From Sulfurimonas sp. (GTDB taxonomy: Bacteria > Campylobacterota > Campylobacteria > Campylobacterales > Sulfurimonadaceae): DNA of 17,053 nt. The stretch is taken from NCBI GenBank assembly GCA_027056465.1, contig JALUKS010000010.1, positions 1 to 17,053 on the forward strand, written 5' to 3'. The position numbers and the translations under genes were made by a program. Shown here piece by piece: positions 1 through 5,441 of the stretch; position 1 is the stretch's first letter, and each line of letters opens with the position of its first letter. The notes beneath the pieces are model-generated. The model was given only the letters and a program-made list of their open reading frames with translations, did no database searches and was not told where the DNA came from.

Positions 1-657
1 AAACGACTCTCCGCGTTTATAAAGTCGCTCTTGCAAAGCTTCATCACAAGCAGGACTCATAGCGATAGCCGAAACTATCTTAGGATGAAAATTCATAGGC
101 TCTAGCTCAGAGATAGCCCCAAGAAGTGCCGAGGATTTTGCCTGAGAAACAAGATGAAAGAAGCCAGTTGTGGCATACTGGACATTGTGGTTTTGTTCTA
201 TGTTTTCATAAAAACGCGAGATAAACGCAGCACTCACATCACGGTTGGCATCATTTTCAAAAAAGTCCTCTTTTCCCCACTCATACATCTGCATCAGCTT
301 AAAAAAGAGCTCGTCACTTATCATCGCGTTTTCTATGAAAGCTTTAAGTCGCTCTTTATCATGGGAAAGTTTGAGACTCATAAGAAGCATATCAGCATTG
401 AGCTCTTTTGCGAGAGCATTTTCCAACTCATCTATGCTAATAAAAGTATACTTCCCCTCTTCATAAAGAGCCGCCATACTATTTTGCTCATAAGGTGTGA
501 GCATTCGACCTTCTACTATAAGGTTTACATTCTCATCTACATCCCTAAGTACTTCTATCTTATGGTACTTCATAAGAGAAAGAAACTCCTCTTCTACAAA
601 GGCACGACTCTTGCCAAGTAACACTATACTACGATTTTTTAGCTCTTTTATATTCAT
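1..657 (-). CDS. Unassigned protein with BRCT-like N-terminus (partial, C-terminus off window)
   Basis: An open frame of 219 codons runs from ATG at 657 to the left edge without a stop, so only the N-terminal part is present. The first ~85 residues alternate short hydrophobic strands and helices (IVLLGKSRAFVEEEF, then NLIVEGRMLTPYEQN, then YTFISIDELENAL). This resembles the fold pattern of a BRCT domain, but that is an inference from pattern only. The remainder is helical, with many Leu, Glu and Lys and no membrane segment or signal peptide, so a cytoplasmic protein is likely. I do not recognise the family and give no function. It is divergent from nhaA, with a 74-bp gap. No good Shine-Dalgarno sequence precedes the ATG, and a TATAAT box sits only 7 nt upstream of it. 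The reading frame itself is very secure. Confidence 0.85.
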   Translation of the reverse strand, partial: MNIKELKNRSIVLLGKSRAFVEEEFLSLMKYHKIEVLRDVDENVNLIVEGRMLTPYEQNSMAALYEEGKYTFISIDELENALAKELNADMLLMSLKLSHDKERLKAFIENAMISDELFFKLMQMYEWGKEDFFENDANRDVSAAFISRFYENIEQNHNVQYATTGFFHLVSQAKSSALLGAISELEPMNFHPKIVSAIAMSPACDEALQERLYKRGESF

Positions 658-663
658 AGAGCA

Positions 664-669
664 ATTATA
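664..669 (-). promoter_or_regulatory. -10 box of the leftward gene
   Basis: TATAAT read on the minus strand from 669 to 664. A start point about 7 nt downstream would fall on or next to the ATG at 657, so the message could be leaderless. Other weaker -10-like strings lie further upstream, for example around 682-690. No -35 is evident, as is usual in this group. Confidence 0.4.
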
Positions 670-697
670 CCCCTATTTTTAAGTATAATAATTGAGA

Positions 698-703
698 TAT
701 AAT
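698..703 (+). promoter_or_regulatory. -10 box for nhaA
   Basis: TATAAT preceded by GAGA in an AT-rich context. A second TATAAT lies at 684-689. Either would give a short leader containing the AAGGA ribosome-binding site at 720-724. Confidence 0.45.
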
Positions 704-731
704 CACACTTATAATTTTTAAGGAATACTCA

Positions 732-2075
732 ATGAAGATCTATGCCCCATGGGAAAAAGCTTTTAACAAAATCTCCACACCCTTTGAAGACTTTTTACAC
801 TCACAAATGACAACTGGTCTAGTACTCATGCTTATGACCATAACAGCACTCCTGCTTGCAAACTCTCCACTTGCAGATACTTATAGTCATTTCTTTCATA
901 TGAAAATTGACTTCAATGTCGGAGAGTGGAAACTCTCACACAGCCTCCATCACTGGATAAACGACGGTCTCATGGCAATCTTTTTCTTTATGATAGGGCT
1001 TGAGATAAAACGCGAGGTACTCGTCGGGGAACTCTCCAACATCAAAGTAGCCATCCTCCCTATCCTCGCAGCTATCGGTGGTATGGCATTTCCCGCGTTT
1101 ATCTATATGTACTTTAACCAAGGAGGCGAGGGAGCTGCAGGTTGGGGTATTCCTATGGCGACAGACATCGCGTTTGCTATCTCGGCACTTGTACTCTTAG
1201 GAAAACGAGTCTCCCCTGCGCTTGTGACTTTTCTTGTGGCGTTAGCTATTGTCGATGACCTTGGGGCTGTTCTTGTTATAGCTATCTTCTACACGGAGCA
1301 GATTCACTTTCTTCCCCTTTTACTTGCCGGTGGTTCTTTTGGCGTTATGCTTTTACTCAACCGTTTTGGCATCCATGCCATTCTCCCTTACTTTATAGTT
1401 GGGCTTTTCTTGTGGTTTTTCATGCTTGAGTCGGGAGTGCATGCGACTATCGCTGGAGTTATCGCTGCTATGACTATACCATCAAGACCAAAGATTACAC
1501 CCTCCTCTTTTACACACCACACTAAAGAGTTGCTCGATGAGTACGACAACTATCCACTAGCCACAGACCATACTATGCATGAAAAACAAAAAGCGATACT
1601 CCTCAACATAAAAGAGACCATCGACTCAGTAGGTTCACCCTCCGCAAGACTAGAACATGACTTGCATCTCCCAGTCAGTCTACTTATCATCCCGCTCTTT
1701 GCTCTTGCAAACGCAGGTATAAGCATAAACTTCTCTTCAGTCGGTGAAGTTATCACACAAAATGTCTCTTTAGGAATCATTTTTGGGCTTCTAGGTGGGA
1801 AGATTCTTGGGATTACCGGAGTCTCTTTTCTTGCTATCAAGCTAGGCATCGCAAAACTGCCACAAGGAAGTAGTATGAGCCAACTCTTGGGAGTTGGGGC
1901 TCTTGGTGGTATAGGTTTTACAATGAGTATCTTTGTAGCAGATCTTGCTTTTGCAGGCAATGAAACACTGATATTTCAGGCCAAAATTGCCATACTTACC
2001 GCATCACTTTTTGCGGGACTTCTTGGGTACATTTGGTTAAGGTTTGTTGCAAAAGCAGAGATGTCATCCTATTAA
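732..2075 (+). CDS. nhaA: NhaA-family Na+/H+ antiporter
   Basis: A 447-residue polytopic inner-membrane protein that exchanges internal Na+ for external H+, used for pH and sodium homeostasis. Recognisable NhaA signatures in order: EIKREVLVGEL near 91-101, MATDIAFA at 142-149 with Asp145 (counterpart of E. coli Asp133), the ion-binding pair Asp175-Asp176 in LAIVDDLGAV, GVHATIAGV near 235, and GLLGGKILG near 352-360 with Lys357 matching the E. coli TM10 lysine. It ends with GGIGFTMSIFVADLAF. It is longer than the E. coli protein (about 388 residues), mainly through a hydrophilic segment at about 251-312 before the second half of the transporter. ATG at 732 follows AAGGA with 7 nt spacing. It stands alone: the upstream gene is divergent and the downstream DNA is decayed accessory sequence. 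Confidence 0.96.
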   Translation: MKIYAPWEKAFNKISTPFEDFLHSQMTTGLVLMLMTITALLLANSPLADTYSHFFHMKIDFNVGEWKLSHSLHHWINDGLMAIFFFMIGLEIKREVLVGELSNIKVAILPILAAIGGMAFPAFIYMYFNQGGEGAAGWGIPMATDIAFAISALVLLGKRVSPALVTFLVALAIVDDLGAVLVIAIFYTEQIHFLPLLLAGGSFGVMLLLNRFGIHAILPYFIVGLFLWFFMLESGVHATIAGVIAAMTIPSRPKITPSSFTHHTKELLDEYDNYPLATDHTMHEKQKAILLNIKETIDSVGSPSARLEHDLHLPVSLLIIPLFALANAGISINFSSVGEVITQNVSLGIIFGLLGGKILGITGVSFLAIKLGIAKLPQGSSMSQLLGVGALGGIGFTMSIFVADLAFAGNETLIFQAKIAILTASLFAGLLGYIWLRFVAKAEMSSY

Positions 2076-2235
2076 ATTTGAAGAATATATCTGATATAAC
2101 TACAAAGAATAACCCCAAAACAATTGGCTATAAATCTATCTAATATCTTAAAAACTTAAATACAATAAAATGAGAATATGCCATAAACGAAGTGAGTAAA
2201 TATTTGGGGGGCTTTAGATAAATCAAATTTGTTAA
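2076..2235. other. Non-coding stretch after nhaA
   Basis: No gene seen. It holds a short 13-nt palindrome at 2086-2098 (TATATC T GATATA), not followed by a T-run and so only a doubtful terminator. A hexa-G run (2215-2220) follows TATTT. I searched this stretch by eye for a copy of the tRNA-Arg 3' end and found none. Confidence 0.5.
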
Positions 2236-2242
2236 ACAAATT
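2226..2242. repeat. 17-nt perfect palindrome
   Basis: AATTTGTT, a central A, then AACAAATT. It lies immediately before the surviving integrase frame. It could be an operator, a small hairpin, or chance in AT-rich DNA. Confidence 0.5.
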
Positions 2243-2634
2243 ACATATTTATTGATCACTCATTAAAAATTGGTCACTTACTGATTGCCAATGTCACTAT
2301 TGATGATATTGCTAAAATCAAAAAAAAGATGATTGATAAAGGGATGAGTCCAAGTACAATAAAAAAACAAAGAAACCTCCTATCATCAGTTTTTGAAAGA
2401 GCATTTTTAGAGGGTAAGATAGAAAGAAATATCATTAAACTTATGGATAATATGGGTTATAATGTAGGTAAACCTAAACTGACTCAACGATCAGATGAAC
2501 CTCTAGTAGATGTTATCCGTAAAATATATAAACAGGCATTAAAATACGATTTAGAATTTAGAGCATTTATGTTGATTTCAATTATGAATGCTCGAAGAGC
2601 GCACGATACAACAACACCCCTTACGAGTATATAG
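2236..2634 (+). pseudogene. Tyrosine-recombinase (phage-type integrase) fragment
   Basis: The open frame begins after a TAA at 2233 and reads into a core-binding (SAM-like) integrase domain. Signatures are IDHSLKIGHLLIANVTIDDI, then MSPSTIKKQRNLLSSVFERA and GKIERNI, the usual helix layout before the catalytic domain. It continues to RAFMLISIMNARR, which sits where the first catalytic arginine of the R-H-R-Y set is normally found. It then breaks into unrelated residues (AHDTTTPLTSI) and stops. The N-terminal arm-binding domain and essentially the whole catalytic domain (His, second Arg, Tyr) are missing. An internal ATG at 2329 would give 101 residues but has no reason to be a real start. This is the relic of an integrative element, and it cannot be an active recombinase. 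Confidence 0.75.
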
Positions 2635-2705
2635 AAAAAATCTTCAAATATTAATACAATCTTAATTCTATAGGTTTTTTACTTGAAAAACATTTCATAT
2701 TTAGA

Positions 2706-2711
2706 TATAAT
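2706..2711 (+). promoter_or_regulatory. -10 box abutting the headless antitoxin
   Basis: TATAAT followed closely by an AAAAGG ribosome-binding-like string (2717-2722), but no start codon follows in the antitoxin frame. This is what would remain if a deletion removed the start codon and N-terminal domain just after the original promoter and RBS. Confidence 0.35.
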
Positions 2712-2718
2712 TAACTAA

Positions 2719-3267
2719 AAGGGCAAGTTTTATAAACCAAAAATAAGGGCTTTTGGAGAGGTTGAACCTAGTAGTGAAGAAAAAGTATTTAGCTACTTAG
2801 ATGAGCCTGATACTTCTTATGAAACAGGTCTCAATGCTTTTAGACAATTAGGATTAACAACACAAGTTGCAAAAACAAAAACAATCGCCACAAATAAAAC
2901 ATATAGAAAAGTTCTACTTGATAATCTTTTACTCCAATTTATTCCAAAAAGAGTAGATGCCCCAAAAGAGGATATATATCTCTTACAAATTCTTGATGCC
3001 CTTAAAGATATAAAAAAGATACCTGCTACCACACCTGAGAATGCTTTTATCTATTTAAAAAATATCATTCAAAAAGAGAGTAGAACAAATCAAAAAAAAC
3101 TCGCAGAGTATGCCATGAACTATACACCACGAACACGAGCATTACTTGGGTCTATACTCAAAGATATAGGACTTTGGGAACAAGCTTACTCTTTAAAAAG
3201 TTCTCTTAATCCTCTCACAAAATATAAGATTGGTATTGATAGGACTATCTTACCATCAAAAAATTAG
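2719..3267 (+). pseudogene. AbiEi-type (DUF6088-like) antitoxin, N-terminally truncated
   Basis: A 182-codon open frame without a usable start codon, from just after a TAA at 2716 to TAG at 3265-3267. It opens with GKFYKPK and FGEVEPSSEEK, the point where these antitoxins pass from the N-terminal winged helix to the body of the protein. It continues with YETGLNAFRQLGLTTQV, then a Lys-rich strand region and LQFIPKR. The C-terminal helices follow, up to a LNPLTKYKIGI ending. The expected roughly 60-70-residue N-terminal DNA-binding winged helix is absent. The family pairs with AbiEii nucleotidyltransferase toxins as a type IV toxin-antitoxin system, and the next gene is indeed an AbiEii relic. 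The family call is from pattern memory, supported by this neighbour. The first internal ATG lies at codon 132, too late to rescue a functional protein. Confidence 0.7.
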
Positions 3268-3683
3268 TGGAACTTCACTCTCAAAAGCCTATAAAATCAA
3301 AGATTAGTGCTATCGCAAGAGCCTCTTATGAAAGTGATAGTGAGTATTCTCAACTCAAAGAGAAAATTCGACATTTTTATGATATTTATTTTTTGATGGA
3401 AGAGCCTGAGATAGAACTATTTTTAAATTCTAGTGAATTTGTAGATATGATACAAAAAGTAAGAGTTGATGATAAAAATCAATTTAACCAAAACAACTGG
3501 GCTAATATACCACTATATACAACAAAGATATTTACAGATACAAACACCATTCTTAACAAGCTCAATAGTTTTTACACTAACGATTTTAAAGATTTGGTTT
3601 ATGCTAAGACACTGCCACATATGAATGATATAAAAATTAAAATTGAGGTATTATCTCGTGTATTAACTAAAAATAAATTGTAA
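3243..3683 (+). pseudogene. AbiEii nucleotidyltransferase toxin, C-terminal remnant
   Basis: The open frame runs from after a TAG at 3240; a GTG at 3267 would give 138 residues. The AbiEii-like part begins near SKISAIARASYESD and contains KIRHFYDIYFLMEE, the typical helix of this family, then WANIPLYTTKIFTDTNTILNKL and FKDLVYAKTLP near the end. The N-terminal nucleotidyltransferase core with its GGT/S...D-x-D metal site, normally about 150 residues, is missing, so it cannot transfer nucleotides. In intact modules the toxin start overlaps or follows the antitoxin stop. Here the C-terminal half begins right at that stop, in another frame, which points to an internal deletion. Together with the headless antitoxin this is a dead type IV toxin-antitoxin module. 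Confidence 0.7.
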
Positions 3684-3767
3684 GTCTATGTACCATCACC
3701 GATGATGGATATTTATAAATCTTGGAAAAATATTTGATTGACAACTTTATAGTTTTCTACTAGGTCA

Positions 3768-3986
3768 TTAAATATTTTTTGTAGTTGCACTTTCAATAAG
3801 TTTTATGTCTGCTATATCAAAGATAGTGATTTTTATACCATCACTTACAATGTCAAATTTATCTTCACAAAACAACAATTCATCTATAACAACATGCCTT
3901 AGAGAGAACATTGACTGTTTACTTTGAATATCTATATTGACTCTAGCACCCAATACACTTAAGGTAAGCAGAAAATCTTTTAAGTA
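3768..3986 (-). pseudogene. Unassigned small ORF, probably a 5'-truncated relic
   Basis: An open frame of 72 residues ends at 3768 and is closed upstream by TAA at 3989-3987. It has no ATG; TTG at 3953 would give 61 residues but has no Shine-Dalgarno sequence. The predicted product is strand-rich (VVIDELLF, FDIVSDGIKITIFDIADIKLIE) with no motif I recognise. It lies downstream of, and on the same strand as, the frameshifted gene at 4032-4303, and could be the next gene of the same lost operon or part of the same gene. That it was ever coding is itself uncertain. Confidence 0.35.
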
Positions 3987-4031
3987 TTAATTTGAATAAA
4001 TGTATCTATTAATCTAGTCAGTCCTTTACTC

Positions 4032-4303
4032 TCAAATGACATTTGGTATGGAATTATTGGGGATAAACTCACTCATCCCACCATCAGCAAGTTCATCATA
4101 ATCTATCAAGCTCTCAGAATTTAGATAGCCATAAATCATATAGAATATCTTGTCACCAATTTTTTCATGGAGTTCTGATAAAATATTTTACTACTATCAG
4201 TGAGATTAGATACCAATATATCAAGGTTTACATTCCATTCCTCGTACTCTTCCATGGTCTCATTTAGATATTCATCAATCTCATCATCAGTAAAATCATT
4301 CAT
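4032..4303 (-). pseudogene. Small acidic hypothetical gene with a frameshift
   Basis: ATG at 4303 is preceded by GAGG at a proper distance. The first frame gives an acidic protein (MNDFTDDEIDEYLNETMEEY) but would stop at 4136 after 55 residues. Around codon 41 a T4 run (minus strand, forward 4180-4183) marks a likely one-base loss. Adding one T joins the frame to LSELHEKIGDKIFYMIYGYL and on to NSESLIDYDEL, ending at 4032, for a product of about 90 residues. The plausible protein-like character of both halves and the single junction support a frameshifted gene. I recognise no family. Its position beside a dead toxin-antitoxin module suggests accessory cargo. Confidence 0.5.
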
Positions 4304-4430
4304 TTAGCTACCTCACTTGAGATACTTTTACCATAATTAGTGCAATAAGAGACACATAACTCAATTTCTTAAAAGTTTATTTTTGATTGTTTTTAGTGGT
4401 TGAAAGTATGTTGTTTAGGAGGTTTAAGTA

Positions 4431-4507
4431 TGGTGCGCCCTACACGATTCGAACGTGTGACCGCTGGTACCGCAAACCAGTACTCTATCCAGCTGAGCTA
4501 AGAGCGC
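4431..4507 (-). tRNA. tRNA-Arg (anticodon GCG)
   Basis: A full cloverleaf on the minus strand. Acceptor stem GCGCTCT pairs with AGGGCGC, the D-arm is GCTC-AGCTGGATA-GAGT, and the anticodon stem CTGGT/ACCAG encloses loop TTGCGGT with anticodon GCG. The T-arm is ACACG-TTCGAAT-CGTGT, followed by discriminator A and an encoded CCA. It reads CGC and CGU codons. Its 3' end faces the eroded accessory patch, the usual orientation for a tRNA used as an integration site, although no second att copy was found. Confidence 0.97.
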
Positions 4508-4534
4508 ACATCATTTCTCTATTAAGAGGCTGAA

Positions 4535-4540
4535 ATTATA
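4535..4540 (-). promoter_or_regulatory. -10 box for tRNA-Arg
   Basis: TATAAT on the minus strand, 27 bp upstream of the tRNA 5' end, giving a short 5' leader for RNase P to remove. Confidence 0.5.
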
Positions 4541-4543
4541 GCT

Positions 4544-4574
4544 AGTTAAACTTAATTTATCCTAAAGTTTAACT
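4544..4574. terminator. 10-bp inverted repeat after the ZapA-like gene
   Basis: AGTTAAACTT (4544-4553) and its exact complement AAGTTTAACT (4565-4574) with an 11-nt loop. It touches the stop codon of the upstream gene and lies just before the tRNA promoter. There is no strong T-run, so termination is likely but not certain. Confidence 0.5.
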
Positions 4575-4792
4575 TATTGCTCTAATTTTTTTAAAATCTT
4601 TATGATTTCTGCTTCTTGCTTGTAAAGTTCGTAGGTTTTTCTTACATAAGCTTGCATCACAAGCTTAAGCTCATTATTGCCTTCTATGTTAAAGTCATGT
4701 TCCATCTGAACTTCTAAAAATTTAGCAAACTCATCATCGACATCGACATCAAATTTGCGACCTCCAATATATAATCCTATTTTTTTGCTCAT
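4574..4792 (-). CDS. Small ZapA-like protein
   Basis: 72 residues. The N-terminal strand pattern IGLYIGGRKFDVDVDDEFAKFL, followed by an amphipathic helix with LKLVMQAYVRKTYELYKQEAEI, resembles the ZapA family, small cytoplasmic proteins that bundle FtsZ filaments at the division site. It is shorter than E. coli ZapA (109 residues). It starts 7 nt after the stop of the coiled-coil gene, with little Shine-Dalgarno, which suggests translational coupling. A 10-bp hairpin overlaps its stop codon. The reading frame is convincing; the ZapA assignment rests on fold-level resemblance and on the coiled-coil partner next door. Confidence 0.75.
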   Translation of the reverse strand: MSKKIGLYIGGRKFDVDVDDEFAKFLEVQMEHDFNIEGNNELKLVMQAYVRKTYELYKQEAEIIKILKKLEQ

Positions 4793-4799
4793 TAAATAA

Positions 4800-5030
4800 C
4801 TAGCTTAGGATACTTTCTATCTTACTTACTATCTCTTCTATTTCAAGATCTTTCATCGCGTTATCTTCATTGAGTTTCTCAATCTCTTGATCTTTAAGCT
4901 CTTTTTCTGCTTTAAGCGCTAAAAGTTCATTTCTCATCATTCCATTCTCATCTTTGAGTGAGTTATACTTTTGAAGTATATCTGATACTTTATCGTTGAG
5001 TGTTTCTAGTGCTGTTTTGTTTTCCATCAT
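4800..5030 (-). CDS. Small coiled-coil protein (ZapB-like)
   Basis: 76 residues, almost entirely one heptad-patterned helix (ALETLNDKVSDILQKYNSL, then MRNELLALKAEKELKDQEIE, then LNEDNAMKDLEIEEIV). No membrane segment is visible. Size and architecture match ZapB-like division proteins or other small coiled-coil factors. Alternative starts at 5030 and 5027 both sit behind AGGA; the first gives the better spacing. It forms a two-gene operon with the ZapA-like gene and is divergent from clpS across 111 bp. Coiled coils are poor evidence of homology, so the function remains an inference. Confidence 0.72.
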   Translation of the reverse strand: MMENKTALETLNDKVSDILQKYNSLKDENGMMRNELLALKAEKELKDQEIEKLNEDNAMKDLEIEEIVSKIESILS

Positions 5031-5105
5031 ATTTTCCTAATATTTTATATCTTTAGAATTCTAGCATAATTAAAGTATATAGGACAAATATTATCTCAAC
5101 TTTGC

Positions 5106-5111
5106 TATAAT
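5106..5111 (+). promoter_or_regulatory. -10 box for clpS-clpA-aat
   Basis: TATAAT preceded by TTTGC, 30 bp before the clpS ATG. It is the only strong promoter-like site before the three-gene operon. Confidence 0.5.
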
Positions 5112-5141
5112 TTATTTATAATAATCAAGGGACTAGAAAAG

Positions 5142-5441
5142 ATGCCAACAGATATTTCAACAGAACTCTTTAACGAGACAATGCTACAATACCCAAAAAA
5201 GTACAAGATTTATCTTTTAAATGATGATTACACTTCAATGGATTTTGTAGTAGATATTTTAATAGATTTATTTCATAAGAGTTTTGAAGAGGCTGAGAAG
5301 ATTATGCTTGAGATTCACAAAAAAGATAGAGGTCTTTGTGGCGTTTACTCTCACGAGATAGCCGAAACAAAAGTGATGCAGGTGATTAAGCGTGCAAAAG
5401 AGAGTGGTTTTCCTCTCAAAGCAACTATGGAGGAGGAGTAA
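5142..5441 (+). CDS. clpS: ClpS, ATP-dependent Clp protease adaptor
   Basis: 99 residues. ClpS recognises proteins with N-terminal Leu, Phe, Tyr or Trp and hands them to the ClpA hexamer. The conserved core is complete: YKIYLLNDDYTSMDFVVDIL (the NDD-YT-M segment forms the N-degron pocket), then KIMLEIHKKDRGLCGVYSHEIAETKV, where His of LEIHKK and the G-x-C-G-x-Y strand are typical. A short flexible N-terminus precedes the core, as is usual for the ClpA-inhibiting extension. The stop codon at 5439-5441 directly abuts the clpA ATG, and the last codons of clpS form the GGAGGAG ribosome-binding site for clpA, so the two are translationally linked. Confidence 0.96.
   Translation: MPTDISTELFNETMLQYPKKYKIYLLNDDYTSMDFVVDILIDLFHKSFEEAEKIMLEIHKKDRGLCGVYSHEIAETKVMQVIKRAKESGFPLKATMEEE

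Larger units (their letters stand above)
3684..4430. other. Accessory intergenic stretch with decayed genes
   Basis: No intact gene. A 6-bp hairpin (CCATCA, CCGA loop, TGATGG) at 3693-3708 lies 10 nt after the toxin remnant but lacks a T-run. The rest contains the two minus-strand relics listed separately (3768-3986 and 4032-4303). About 130 bp up to the tRNA (4304-4430) show nothing beyond the ribosome-binding site of the 4303 gene. No tRNA-end duplication was seen. Confidence 0.5.

Noticed and set aside
154..682. Plus-strand frames opposite the left-edge gene
   Set aside because: They are the complement of a well-formed minus-strand coding sequence, lack ribosome-binding sites and have low-complexity Ser/Phe/Ile-rich translations.
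2329..2634. Functional small integrase of 101 residues
   Set aside because: It contains only part of the core-binding domain and lacks the catalytic His, second Arg and Tyr. The ATG is inside the domain.
2817..3032. Minus-strand frame over the antitoxin relic
   Set aside because: It is a shadow: the plus-strand frame has a recognisable family pattern, and the minus translation has none.
3693..3708. Hairpin after the toxin relic as a terminator
   Set aside because: The stem is only 6 bp and no T-run follows. It is mentioned in the region entry but not called.
4381..4507. Attachment-site duplication of the tRNA-Arg 3' end
   Set aside because: No second copy of the tRNA 3' sequence was found by eye around 2076-2240 or in 3684-4430, so no attachment sites are annotated.
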